NCBI RefSeq assembly: GCF_001411555.2
Contig: NC_049905.1
Coordinates: 15,128,586 to 15,192,585 of the forward strand
Source: Juglans regia
Lineage: Eukaryota > Streptophyta > Magnoliopsida > Fagales > Juglandaceae
Direction: 5' to 3'
DNA: 64,000 bases
The notes under the pieces were generated by a model. The model was not told where the DNA came from, did no database searches, and saw only the letters and a program-made list of their open reading frames with translations. Numbering within the stretch: position 1 is the first letter of the stretch; each line of letters starts with the position of its first letter. This document shows positions 33,434-44,212 of the stretch, in pieces. The position numbers and the translations under genes were made by a program.

Positions 33434-34210
33434 TGATATGAACCCGCGGGAATGAAATCCCTTGAACCCACAGTCAATTTGAAAACTCCCCAAGAAAGCC
33501 AAAATCAAGTCTATGGATGGAGAATCTAGACCCGATGAGAACTTGTTTCAAGAACCTAGATTATATTAAAATCTAGACCCGTTGAAGAACCCGTCTCAAG
33601 AACCCAGATTACAAAGGAGGAACGCCACAAAGGTTGTGATTTACCTTTGATAAGTTCAAAAGTTCAATTAAGAACAAGAGGAGTAAAACTCAACTCACAA
33701 TGAATAAATTCATCAAATTTCATAAACTTCATAATCTGATTAGAATGAGGCTACATAGAGTATTTAAAGCAAAACCTAATTAAAACCCTAGATAAAATAA
33801 AACCCCATCTTCCAAAAATACCCCTGAGTGAACAGTGCCGCGGCTACAGTACGGTGCTACAGTAACTCGGCTACAGTAACCCTAACCCTAGTTCAATAAA
33901 ATAATAACTTTCCCAACATACCCTTGCATAGGCCCCCTTAAGTGCTTCCCATAATAAACTCATTTATTCTAAACTAATAAAATAAGTTTTTTAAATGAAT
34001 TAAATAAGTTGTAACCCTTCAAGAGCCCAAAGCCTTTAAGTCTTGTTGTTGCCATCTTCCATAGCTGATCAAATGAATCAAAATTGGATCTTCATCCTTC
34101 AAGCCTCATCTTGAATGTTGGGCTCTTGCTAAACTCGTCCCAAGTGGATTGCATCAATCCTTGCATTGTCTCCGTGATCTTTAAGACTAGGCCCATCATG
34201 GTTCCCATCA
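33434..34210 (-). repeat. Element A 3' LTR, 777 bp
   Basis: Nearly identical to 37585-38362. On the plus strand it starts TGATATGAACC and ends GGTTCCCATCA. The long ORF of the element ends inside it, at 34129. Confidence 0.95.
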
Positions 34211-36705
34211 TTCCCCCTCTCCTCAAAAGGATTCGACCTCGAATCTCCACCTTGGTTCCCATCAATCCCCCTCTCCTCAAAAGGATTCAACCTTGAATCT
34301 CCACCTGGATCAAAGGGAAAAACGTTAGTAATATTATCATTAATTTCATATGCAATATCATTAATTTGTTCAAGAATTTGAAAAGATCCATCCAAGCTAC
34401 TCATGTCGTCAACAGGTAAAGGCATTAAATCAAAAGGAGTAAATGGATTAGGGCTATAAACAATTGCGAAAGGAAAATATAAAGTGGTAGTATGCATGGT
34501 CCTATTATATGCAAACTCTATAAATCTATCCACAACCATATAAATAGAATCTCTACTTCTTTCTTTCCTAGGCAGCCCCAAAACAGAGTCCATATATGCA
34601 AACTCATTGAAACGCAAATGATACTCCTGTAAACGTTCATGCAACAAGTCAATGTATGGCAAATGATACTCCCACAAACGTTCATGCAACATGTTAATGA
34701 ATGACAAATGATACTTCCACAAACGTTCATGTAACACGTCAATGAAAGGCAAATGATACTCCCACAAACATTCATGTAACACATCGATGAATGACAATTG
34801 ATACTTCCACAAACGTTCATGCAACACGCCATTGAAAGGCAAATGATATTCCCACAAATGTTCATGCAACACGTCATTGAAAGGCAAATGATATTCCCAC
34901 AAATGTTCATGCAACACAACAAAAGTCTTCCTTACACCAAGGTTACCCAACAAACCAGCATGTCTATCACACACAAACAACTTATGCATAAAACTAGTAG
35001 GTACACAAAATCTAATATTTCTAAACAAGTACCAATCTAGTTTATAGAACTTACCAAAAGATGCTTTCTCACATGTCCCATACACACTAGCAAAGTCATG
35101 ATCATTAGCATGCAATCCCTTATCATATTCAAATCTCAACAATTTTGCATCTAAAATGAAGACAAGGACATACCTTCTTGCTAAAGTATCAACCACAAAA
35201 TTTTTCATACCTTTTGTGTATTTGAATACATGAGGAAAAGTCTGAACACAATCCTCCCGCTTAGCATGCATTCTAGTCAACAACTTATCTTGTCCCTTTA
35301 AATGTGTCAATGACTCATGTTTTTCCAAGAAAAGTCGGTTAGGAATTGTCGCACTTGGCACAAAATCAATGTAGTGCTCTATCTCCCTATTAGGTGGCAA
35401 TCCACTAAATACACTACTTGGAAACACGACCTCATATCCCTGCAACAAAGAGACAACAATACTAGGCAAACATACGTCAAGTACGTTAGGATTAAGACTC
35501 GCCTTAGCATAAAAACTCGCTTTTCTCTTTGTTTTTCTCTCACTTTCTTCACACTCTCTTTTCTTTCCACTCTCTTTTTCTTTTTCACTCTCTTTTTCCC
35601 TTTCACACTCTTTTTTATTTTCACTCTCTTTTTTTCTGTCACTCTCTTTTTCTTCATCTTTTTTTGTACTCTCGACCTCATAATTATTTTTCAACTCATT
35701 CTCTCTTTTGCTTGAGGTCTTAGTCTCACCCTCTTCTTTTTTCTCTCTCATTTTTCTCTCTTTCTCCATTTCGGTCTCACTATTTCTTTTCTTCTCAATC
35801 TCACATTCACTCTTGCTTTTCAGCTCAATCTCACTTTCACTTTCACTCTTATCTTCACTCTTGCTTTTCAGCTCATTCTCACTTTCACTCTTCCTTGTTT
35901 GCTCAATCTCCTTTTCACTTTTCCTTTTTTGATCACTCTCACTTTTACTCTTTCTTTTTTTATCACTCTCATTTTCACTCTTTCTGTTTTGAGCAACCTC
36001 ACATTTCTGCTTCAATTGATCCCCATGGACCTGTGTTGGAGTTAAAGGAGCAAGTTTGATTGTTTTTCTATCTTTTTCAAAACTGTACATGTTCCTTAAC
36101 CCATCATGGATCACATTCCTATCATACTGCCATGGCTTCCCCAACAAAATATGACTAGCATGCATAGGCACTACATCACAAAGCACCATATCCTGGTATT
36201 TCCCAATTGAAAAAGAAACTAGCACTTGCTTATTTACCCTAACCTCCCCACAATCACTCAACCAGTGCAACATGTATGGTCTAGGGTGTTTCAAGGTACG
36301 TAAATTCAATTTCTCAACTAAAGTAGTGCTAGCTAAATTAATACAACTCCTCAAATCAATGATCATACTACATACCTTGTTGTTGATGTGGCATCTAGTA
36401 TGAAAAATATTCTCACTCTTCTGCTCTATATCATCCATCTTAATTTTTGTATTGAGTGCATGCCTAGTAACAAGAGAATCACCATACTCTTCATTCTCAT
36501 ACCCATTTTCAACACTAAACTCGGGACGCCTCCTATCTCTCCTGCCATGAAGATTTCTAATTACCACATCTTGATGATCCATCCTATCCCTCACTTCACC
36601 CAACACTAAGTTCAACTTCTCAAACTGTTGTTGCATGACTTGCAACACAAAGGATGTGTTATCTACCATCTCCTTTGGTGATGAGTCACTCCTATGAGAC
36701 ATCAT
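34129..36705 (-). CDS. Element A polyprotein: protease-like, K/E/S-rich, integrase-repeat
   Basis: Start chosen at MMSHRSD (36705), just after the predicted acceptor; an in-frame ATG further upstream (36780) lies in the leader. It encodes about 858 residues: gag N-terminal tail (1-85), retropepsin-like domain (about 100-205) with ILLGKPWQYDR but IDLRSC where DGGS or DSG is expected, K/E/S-rich low complexity (about 225-385), then SLLQGYEVVFP and GLPPNREIEHYIDFVP (start of the RT region). It jumps to the RNase H end (VVDTLARRY) and an integrase zinc-finger start, seven copies of a 15-residue repeat, IEFAYNRTMHTTT, and a tail crossing the polypurine tract into the LTR. The RT and integrase cores are missing without loss of frame. 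The frame is intact for 2.5 kb, suggesting recent origin or selection. Confidence 0.8.
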   Translation of the reverse strand: MMSHRSDSSPKEMVDNTSFVLQVMQQQFEKLNLVLGEVRDRMDHQDVVIRNLHGRRDRRRPEFSVENGYENEEYGDSLVTRHALNTKIKMDDIEQKSENIFHTRCHINNKVCSMIIDLRSCINLASTTLVEKLNLRTLKHPRPYMLHWLSDCGEVRVNKQVLVSFSIGKYQDMVLCDVVPMHASHILLGKPWQYDRNVIHDGLRNMYSFEKDRKTIKLAPLTPTQVHGDQLKQKCEVAQNRKSENESDKKRKSKSESDQKRKSEKEIEQTRKSESENELKSKSEDKSESESEIELKSKSECEIEKKRNSETEMEKERKMREKKEEGETKTSSKRENELKNNYEVESTKKDEEKESDRKKESENKKECEREKESEKEKESGKKRECEESERKTKRKASFYAKASLNPNVLDVCLPSIVVSLLQGYEVVFPSSVFSGLPPNREIEHYIDFVPSATIPNRLFLEKHESLTHLKGQDKLLTRMHAKREDCVQTFPHVFKYTKGMKNFVVDTLARRYVLVFILDAKLLRFEYDKGLHANDHDFASVYGTCEKASFGKFYKLDWYLFRNIRFCVPTSFMHKLFVCDRHAGLLGNLGVRKTFVVLHEHLWEYHLPFNDVLHEHLWEYHLPFNGVLHERLWKYQLSFIDVLHECLWEYHLPFIDVLHERLWKYHLSFINMLHERLWEYHLPYIDLLHERLQEYHLRFNEFAYMDSVLGLPRKERSRDSIYMVVDRFIEFAYNRTMHTTTLYFPFAIVYSPNPFTPFDLMPLPVDDMSSLDGSFQILEQINDIAYEINDNITNVFPFDPGGDSRLNPFEERGIDGNQGGDSRSNPFEERGNDGNHDGPSLKDHGDNARIDAIHLGRV
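34200..34307 (-). repeat. Duplicated polypurine tract and LTR edge, two 54-bp units
   Basis: Units 34200-34253 and 34254-34307 each contain, on the element strand, GATTCGAGGTCGAATCC or a variant, GAGGAGAGGGGGA and TGATGGGAACC. The functional tract next to the LTR is 34211-34224. The second copy lies in the ORF, giving PFEERG twice. Confidence 0.9.
34603..34917 (-). repeat. In-frame 45-bp minisatellite, seven units (element A)
   Basis: Each unit encodes about V/L-LHERLWEYHLPFID. The front half (VLHEHLW) matches the end of the integrase zinc-binding region, and the back half (EYHLPFIEFAYN) matches the end of the integrase core. The unit therefore spans a deletion junction that was then amplified. 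Counterparts are at 52236-52370, 56402-56866 and 60355-60819. Confidence 0.9.
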
Positions 36706-37189
36706 AATGTGCTGCACAAAAAGAATGTTAGTGAAAAACCTCACACACTCCCTTACGTGTTTACACTCAAATAATGACACTCCACTCGTGTGTAACTCTG
36801 AATTGGCTTTTTACTCGATAATAATCTCACACTCTCTTGCCTTTTACCTCAAGAGTTTTCCCACTCAAGTTCATTAAGAACTAGTTGAACTAAATCAATA
36901 CAATACAACCTTGTATTATCCCAACTAGTAATTAGATCCAGGAAACAAGAACAAGAGAAACATGAAGGAATAAAAATGACACGAGAATCAATGAAGTTAT
37001 ACGAATGAAAGACTAACAATAAGACAATATACCAACTTGAGTGATGTATGCAGCAGCCCCTTTGATCATAAGGTTCAATCAACAAATTTCTTTCTTTCTC
37101 TTTGTTGTAACTATGTAGCAACTTTGAATATGCTACCTTCTCTTTTCTTCATCCCCTTCTTTTTTTTTCGTTTTTTTTTTTTCGAATTT

Positions 37190-37252
37190 TCTTTTCTTTT
37201 CTTTTCCTTTCCTTTCTTTTCTTTTCTTTTCTTTTCCTTTCTTTTCTTTTCT
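37190..37252 (-). repeat. (TTTTC)n array in element A leader
   Basis: Pentanucleotide run as in copy A1, shorter here. Confidence 0.9.
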
Positions 37253-37570
37253 CTAATTCATCCACAAACAGCAATAGTCAGTTGTGAAAACCAACCAATT
37301 GAATTCAAACACACAAGCATGGATAATGAAGTAGAAGAGAATCAATGGAACGACACTCCAAGCAATTGACAGACTTAGAGATATAGGAAACCCTAGAATA
37401 TTGAAACCCTAGGTGATGCAAATTTCAGCCAAACCCAAAATCCTAAGAATTTCGGCAGCCTACTTTTTGTTTCTATTTTTTTTTTTGGCAAGCCTAGAAC
37501 AATGAAGCCCTAGAATTAAATTTGAGGATGCTAGAATTAAAAGATAGAATCAGACCTGATTGGAAACCTT

Positions 37571-37582
37571 GCTCTGATACCA
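37571..37582 (-). other. Primer binding site, tRNA-iMet type (element A)
   Basis: On the element strand TGGTATCAGAGC, two bases after the 5' LTR, a perfect match to the usual plant initiator-tRNA-Met site. It differs from the TGGTATTCAGAGC of copies A1, B, C and D. Confidence 0.9.
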
Positions 37583-37584
37583 AA

Positions 37585-38362
37585 TGATATGAACCCGCGG
37601 GAATGAAATCCCTTGAACCCACAGTCAATTTGAAAACTCCCCAAGAAAGCCAAAATCAAGTCTATGGATGGAGAATCTAGACCCGATGAGAACTTGTTTC
37701 AAGAACCTAGATTATATTAAAATCTAGACCCGTTGAAGAACCCGTCTCAAGAACCCAGATTACAAAGGAGGAACGCCACAAAGGTTGTGATTTACCTTTG
37801 ATAAGTTCAAAAGTTCAATTAAGAACAAGAGGAGTAAAACTCAACTCACAATGAATAAATTCATCAAATTTCATAAATTTCATAATCTGATTAGAATGAG
37901 GCTACATAGAGTATTTAAAGCAAAACCTAATTAAAACCCTAGATAAAATAAAACCCCATCTTCCAAAAATACCCCTGAGTGAACAGTGCCGCGGCTACAG
38001 TACGGTGCTACAGTAACTCGGCTACAGTAACCCTAACCCTAGTTCAATAAAATAATAACTTTGCCAACATACCCTTGCATAGGCCCCCTTAAGTGCTTCC
38101 CATAATAAACTCATTTATTCTAAACTAATAAAATAAGTTTTTTTAAATGAATTAAATAAGTTGTAACCCTTCAAGAGCCCAAAGCCTTTAAGTCTTGTTG
38201 TTGCCATCTTCCATAGCTGATCAAATGAATCAAAATTGGATCTTCATCCTTCAAGCCTCATCTTGAATGTTGGGCTCTTGCTAAACTCGTCCCAAGTGGA
38301 TTGCATCAATCCTTGCATTGTCTCCGTGATCTTTAAGACTAGGCCCATCATGGTTCCCATCA
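37585..38362 (-). repeat. Element A 5' LTR, 778 bp
   Basis: Pairs with 33434-34210. It has the GCTACAGTA repeats, a TATA-like TTTAAATAC on the element strand and the intron donor. Confidence 0.95.
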
Positions 38363-38660
38363 CTAGCAGTATGTAATAATTCACAGCAAAATAAGTCATT
38401 TAAATGTTGTACCAGAATAAAACTAATATCCCAAGTTATTCATTCATAGCTTTAAATCACACTTCTTAATAATGGAGTATCAAGTTTTTTGTTTACACGT
38501 TAACATAACAAGTATTCTAAAAAGACCTTAATAAAGAAATCATTAAAGCATCTTTCTAATCTCAGTTATCTCCGAGTAGGTCATGACTAAATCCTTTCTT
38601 TCTCCGAGTTGAGCACATTCTTAGCCTTCATCATCATCCTGACTCGCTATTCCTGGTCCT

Positions 38661-38731
38661 ACTAAAGGTTCTACCATTCCAGGATGGGAATGGTAGTGGA
38701 AACTACCATAGTGAAATTTCAAGAAATCTCA
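38661..38731 (-). other. Competing-hairpin module, H2 copy
   Basis: On the LTR strand: TGAGATTTC-TT-GAAATTTCA, TGGTAGT-TTCC-ACTACCA, and CTACCATTCC...GGAATGGTAG (10 bp perfect). The acceptor word here is weaker (CCTTTAGTAG) than the TTACAG of the others. Confidence 0.85.
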
Positions 38732-41435
38732 GCAAGTAAACACACAATATACAAAAGGTATATCATGAAATGCGTGCCCATACATGTACTTGACATATGA
38801 CTTGACCAGAACTTGACTTATGCACTTGACCATTTTCAAAAGAATTGTAACAGAAACTTGACTTTTCATAAATACTTCTTAACTTTTCTTATCCACGTGA
38901 TCTTAATAAAAACTTGCTTTATCATAACATATCACAAGATCCACATCGAGTGATCCTTAACACATAAGTTCTTATCCTTGTTCAGAGGGTGGAAACAACA
39001 CGGTTCCCCTTAGCACTGCGTGCTCCTGCTAGTTACCGCACTATTAACTACACCATGATGAATACGTCATAAATAGATATTCGTATTAACTCAACCTTAC
39101 TTCATCAAGTTAAATGCCTTATGCACCCACTAGCGTAAGGCGATTCCTCGCTCCGACATTCTTTGAAAAGAATCCATTCGAGGCACGTCGACGATACTTT
39201 GTCAACCTAGGGTTTACCACTCCATTCTTAAGCACTCCAGATTGGACAGAGGGGTTCCACCAGGACATTCCCCAGCCCTAGCACTTGGGGTCGTGATAAA
39301 ACCTTTTTAAAACCATTTTCTTTTAAAACACTTTTCCCCAAATGCATATGACATGAGACTTATAACATGCATACTTACACTTGACATATGACGCATGAAA
39401 TGCCAGGCATTAAATAACCAAGCATAACATGTTAAATTCATAGCATGATAACATAAATCATATGAGATATCAGAATATATACATGGAACCATGAGAAAGG
39501 GCCTTGGTCGAAACATATAGATGCAAAAAATGAAGAATCATCACTTAAACAAGCTTCTTCTTCAAACATATTTGCTTAGAAATCAAAGCAAAACCAAATG
39601 AAACATAAAATCATGGTATTTGGCCAAGATCCGAAACTTCTAAGACATGGTATAGCCAAATCATTAAGTAACACAAATCAATCACAATGTTTGCCTTAGA
39701 ACCGAAACATGCTTAGAACATTCTTATCATTTTGATCTTAAACCAAAGCATACCATTCAGGTAATATTCATATTTCAAGATCACATAAGCATATTCAAAC
39801 AAACAAATAAGAAACATCAATCAAAGCAAACATAACAATGAAAGGATTTATGCAAATATATACAAGTATTAACCAAGAGCAAGTTAAGTGTATACTTACA
39901 AACATTTCCTTGCTTACAAAGCCCTAAATCAGAAGATGAAAGGGTGTTTTTATACTAAAAAATAGCTCAAACTCTCTTTCGTCTTGCTTTAGCTTTATTG
40001 CCAAGTGGATGGCCTTAGATTTTTGCTATTGCATGTTGTACAAGTGGCACATTTTCTGATGCATGTGGGACAAGTGGCACATTTTCTGATGCATATGGGA
40101 CAAGTGGCACCTTTGCTAGGCTATAGGGAACACAAAAGTATTCTTTGAAGCAAATAATCTTGCCAAGTGGCGTGGCTCCTTGGAAATTCGAAATCCTCTT
40201 CACTTTCTTAGGAAATCTAAGAATTTCCTTGCACGGGCACTATGAGTCAAAGCCCCTCCATTGTCTCTCCTTGGGAAATCCAAAATTGCTATTTGATAAA
40301 TCATAACCCTAGGCTTGAACCTTGTAGACTTGTGCATGCTTGCCAAGTGGCAAAAAAGGCATGTAGGATGTGGGTGCGTGTTCCCCATGCATCCTTCTCT
40401 TCGCCTCTTCCTTATCCATGTGTCTTTTCCTTTTTCCATGTGTCTTTTCCTTTTTCCATGCGTCTCTTCCTTTTCTCATGTGTGTCCCTTACTCTTCCCT
40501 AAGCAAAAAGCTTCTTCTTCCTATGCATGTTCCCTAGGTGGCTCTCCCACTTCCTTAGGCTTCTCAAGAACTCAAAACATGACATGTGGCAATGGGGTGG
40601 CTGAAACCCTAGGGGTACAAGGGTAATTTTTATGCATTGTCTCTTCCACTTCCTTCTAGAACATTTTCCTCTACTTATGCCTAAATGACAAATGAAAAAA
40701 TGTCAGAAAATAACTTGGGTGGGCGTTTGGCTTAGGGATCTGAAAGTCTCTTAGTGTTCCAATATAAATCCTTTAGAAAATCTCACATTTGTCTTCCCTA
40801 TACAAAATCTTCTTGGAACTCTTCACTAAGAACAAGTGGTATGAGGTGGAGGTGCTTGGGAGGGTGAGTGGCATGCACAACTCCTTAGAACTTACAAAAT
40901 TCTTGTTGGTGCTTGTGGAGTCCATTAGGGCTCCCGAAACCATGTCCCCTCATTTTTCTCATCCATTTTTACATCCAGGTTCAATGTATCTAGATGTGAG
41001 GTGTGCATGTCAAACATGTAGCATGTGGGTAGGTGAAATGGGCATGTGCCCTAGGTGTGTGTCGAACCCTACATCCTCGTCCATCTCCTTAGCTTCTTCT
41101 AGAAACCTTCAAGCATGTTTGCCAAGTAGCACCAATGTGCTAACCTAGGTGCTTCTTCCCTAGGACTTCCCTATGCAAGATTTTATCATTTTCCAAGACA
41201 AAACTCTTCACCTTTCATTTGCATGTATGACACTTGGCCAACTCTTCTAGAAAGCCGAATCCTCCTTTGCTTCTTCCACTTTTTCTTCTAGAAATCCAAT
41301 GCATGCTTGACAAGTGTCATCCTTGTCTTTTTCCAAAGTTTCAAATGAGAAGTGTTTTCTTCCAAAAAATGACCAAAAACTCTTTCTTGAAGCCAAGTGT
41401 TATGCCATTTATTCATGTGGAACTCATGAATAACA

Positions 41436-42632
41436 CTAGTCTTCTTCCCTCATTATCTTCAGGGCGTAGCAGTCTTGATTGTTATGTCGGTTATTCATGT
41501 GGAACTCATAATACGAGTGGTTTTCCGCATCTCGGGATTGTTCTCTTTGGGGGCTCTGGCCCCGGTTCCCTTCCATGGCCAAGTTTGTGTGAGCACGGCT
41601 TCCCACTTGGGGCCGAGCCAGCATTTCTCCCCTGCTTTTCGTATCTAGCGCTCCCTTCTTCCCCCCTTTCGGTTCACGGCCTCCCCGCGGGCCTGTTACC
41701 TTCTGATCCACTTGCTCCATCTCAGATCAACTTAGGGCAGTCAGGGCCTCAAGTATATCTTCAGAATTGATGAACCCATCTGCTCGGTCCACGAACTCCC
41801 TTAGCGTAGTAGGGATTTTTCGCGCTATTTCCATCATGAACGGATTCAGAGGCCAGATTCCTCCCAAGAGAGCCACCAATGTGATCTTCTCATCTTGGTC
41901 GTCGGTGGTCATACGCTCCCGATTGAATCGCGAGAGGTATGACTTCAAATTTTCACCATCACGCTGTATGATAGTTAGGAGGTAAGCTGTCGGGCATCAC
42001 CTCTTCTGACTTCCTAGGAATTGCGTCATGAAGAGGTGGGCGAGCTCCTCGAAGCTATCAACTATTCTCAATGTCAGTGACCCAAACCAGGTCTAGGTTG
42101 CCCCTTTCAGTGTCAGTGGGAAGGCTCGATAGGCGATTTCTCCAGGGAAACCATGCAGGGTCATGTGGGCTTTGAGCATCTCCAGGTGCTCCAGCAAGTC
42201 TTTGGTCCCATCATACATTTCCATCTGGGGGACCTAAACTTGGGGGGAGTGGTACTACCATGACCCCCGCGCTATATGGGAGGTCGGTACTGACGAGCAG
42301 CTGGTCAGTAGTGGATGGCATGTCATCTTCTTAGCCATCTCCACACATTTATCCCCAAGTTCTCATATTTGGACATGCATCTTGCGTCTCTCTTCCTCTG
42401 CCGCTACGTCCGTAGGGGCCCATTATGAATCCTCGTGTTCGTTGCCGCTCAGTTCCTCGCCCCCCACTAGCTCTTCGTTGGTGCGCCTGAGGACCGCATT
42501 CTCCTAGCATAGCATCCCAGCTTCATCCGTCACTTTCCTTACTGTCTCCTCCATGCTTGCGAATCTTGCTTCCATCATCCCTTCCTTGTTGTCTCCCCTT
42601 CGTGTAGTTTGGGACTGCATCATTGCCGGCAT
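41436..42632 (-). pseudogene. Tat-like gag, degenerate
   Basis: Start MPAMMQSQTTRRGDNK at 42632, 29 bases after the primer site. Readable blocks: MEMYDGTKDLLEHLEMLKAHMTLHGFPG, AYRAFPLTLKGAT, FGSLTLRIVDSFEELAHLF, then open from 41948: LKSYLSRFNRERMTTDDQDEKITLVALLGGIW, FVDRADGFINSED. A basic linker follows, then YYEFHMNNRHNNQDCYAL, the degenerate knuckle-like region of Tat gags. At least five stops. Coding ends where H2 starts; pol is absent. Confidence 0.8.
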
Positions 42633-42660
42633 GTGAAATACACGTTTTTATGGAAAAATA

Positions 42661-42679
42661 AATCCCACAAACGACGCCA
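42661..42679 (-). other. Primer binding site, tRNA-Asp type (Tat-like)
   Basis: On the element strand TGGCGTCGTTTGTGGGATT, close to the TGGCGCCGTTGCCGGGGA site used by Tat and Athila elements, with several changes. Confidence 0.65.
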
Positions 42680-42680
42680 C

Positions 42681-42925
42681 TATTGATGTCGTATTTTGTA
42701 GCCCGAGCACTTCCACGATATCCATACTCACGCCACCTACGACTAAGAAGAAAGGGCTCCGGTGATGTTCGAGGTCACTCCAATGCAAAAGTCAGTGAAC
42801 AATCCTCTAATGATAAGAACAACTCTGAAGAATAGTAAGAACAATCAAAATTTAGAGAGAGACCCCTCCCGTAGAAGGGATGACCGTTATTTATACCTGA
42901 TCCAGGTTCCACTCCCGAGGGAGAT
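42681..42925 (-). repeat. Tat-like 5' LTR, end portion
   Basis: Matches 23718-23960. It is interrupted at 42926 by an I-family LTR on the plus strand. Confidence 0.75.
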
Positions 42926-43804
42926 TGTAATACCCTGCTCCTTCCTTCTTACGTACGCTTCCTCTTTCTTACGTATGTTTCGTTTTTATGACGTAAGCAA
43001 ATCCCAAAGGTAGAGATTATGTGATCATCTGCCTTTCTCACTAGCGACTACGAGCCACGTTATGCGTGTCGAACCATGATGGCGTGTCTCGAAAGATATC
43101 GTGTGACTTCTAGGGCATGCCCAGTGTTTTAAATATGCTGGAAATATTTATAAGGGGTATTTCCATTGTTATTGAATTAAGATTTGATCTTAAATATGAC
43201 AATCATAATATTCTTGAAGAGCTTCAAAAATATTATAATTGCCGGAAATCATTTTAATATTATTATTAAAATAATTTCAATTATTTAAGATATTATGAGA
43301 TTTAAATTATGTTGAGAACTTTTATTAATTAAATGGTTTTATTCTCTTTAATATGTTAAGTGAGATTTCATCATTTTATTAATGATAAAGAATATTATTT
43401 TATAAACTAAAGTTAGTTTAAAATAATATTCTACCTTAATTCCTCTAAGTACTTTTAATTAAGTTAATGTTTTACGCCTTTTCAAATCAGTGTTTTAATC
43501 CCTCGTTGTTAGATCGTTGTGTAGATCCCTAGACGAAGGGACTGGGTTAAATACACAAACCCCCTCTCTTTCCCCCTCATTTCCCCCGTAGCCCTCTCTC
43601 TCCTCCCTCTCCCCAGTGTACAACGTACGCATTCCACCCCATGCCCGAATGGCTCCAAGCCTCAGCCCGGCGCCGCCGTGCGTCGCCAGCTCTCACCGCC
43701 GACACCATCGGCTGCACCTCCCTCCGACGAGCTCAACCATGCTAGCCTCTCTCTCCCACGCTCCCTCACTCTCTCCGCTGGCCATGTACAGCCCGAATGG
43801 GCTT
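42926..43804 (+). mobile_element. I-family LTR, first part (copy I2)
   Basis: TGTAATACCCTGCTCC..., aligning with 3210-4190, including TGACGTAAG (42989-42997), the AT-rich block, GGGTTAAATACAC and the GC-rich leader. Interrupted at GAATGGGCTT (43804) by G3, at a point matching about 4175 in I1. The remainder was not found. Confidence 0.6.
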
Positions 43805-44212
43805 TGTGACGCCCCCAGATTCCGCTTGGGATTAGACGGACATTTGAAGCGTCGAGACATGCAACACAGGGTTACCTGCCCCCGTTCATGACATATAAGA
43901 TGCAATATTTCTAACATGCATCTAGCATTATGCAATATTCGCAGCGGATAATTTTTTTCTTTAGCAATACTATGCACCAAACTAAAATATCTCAAATACT
44001 TAAAACATACTCCATACTTAACGACATACTAAACAACTAAGATCACAATAATAGTCCATAAGGTTGTGATCAAAAGAGTGCTGGAGATTGAACTCCACAA
44101 ATACAAGTAGTAATCTGAGGTAACTACTGTAATACCATCTACGTCGCACCGTCGCTTAGTCGACCGTTTCCAGTTGGTCGATTCCCGGTTCTCCTTCAGA
44201 TCCTATAACAAA

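Larger units (their letters stand above)
36712..37795 (-). other. Predicted leader intron of element A
   Basis: Donor CAAAG/GTAAATC in the 5' LTR (G at 37795), acceptor TTTTTGTGCAG with last base at 36712, CACTAAC branch-like word upstream. 1084 bp, removing primer site and leader. Confidence 0.45.
33434..38362 (-). mobile_element. Complete non-autonomous A-family element, TSD CTAGC
   Basis: 4929 bp from TGATATGAACC to GGTTCCCATCA, flanked by CTAGC at 33429-33433 and 38363-38367. On the minus strand: 5' LTR 37585-38362, primer site, leader with pentanucleotide array, one long ORF (34129-36705), polypurine tract, 3' LTR 33434-34210. The LTRs (777 and 778 bp) are nearly identical, so the insertion is recent. 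The ORF has protease remains but no gag domain, RT core or integrase core, so mobility would need proteins from elsewhere. Confidence 0.95.
33315..41430 (-). mobile_element. H-family long LTR (H2), interrupted by element A; right end approximate
   Basis: The LTR end TGTGGCGCCCCCAGCCCC is at 33315. The sequence resumes after element A at 38363 and keeps the H landmarks: competing hairpins (38661-38731), donor GTAAGTATAC (39899) and CCCCAAATGCATATGACATG near 39340, the mirror of 14190 in H1. The expected start (TGTGATGACCC on the minus strand) is not found before Tat-like gag begins at about 41436. The TTCGA before 33315 is not repeated at the other end, so the LTR is probably truncated. Confidence 0.75.
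23718..42925 (-). mobile_element. Tat-like element remnant with nested insertions
   Basis: Read on the minus strand: 5' LTR end (42681-42925), tRNA-Asp-type primer site (42661-42679), gag (41436-42632), no pol, tandem repeats (33083-33306), an accessory ORF in antisense (29191-32787), and 3' LTR end (23718-24413), which matches the 5' LTR. G2, an A solo LTR, and H2 with element A inside it have been added. Gag wording, primer type and an antisense ORF in the 3' internal region fit the Tat lineage; maize Grande is a described example with an antisense accessory gene. Without the insertions, the remnant is roughly 6 kb. Confidence 0.65.

Noticed and set aside
35317..35932. Phe/Ser/Leu-rich plus-strand frames looking like membrane proteins (also 51221-51836, 55450-56002, 59403-59955)
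   Set aside because: Antisense shadows of the K/E/S-rich part of the A-family ORFs.
40242..41148. Plus-strand frames in H2 (86, 103, 119 codons)
   Set aside because: They lie antisense to the long LTR, have no counterpart frames in H0 or H1, and show no domain.
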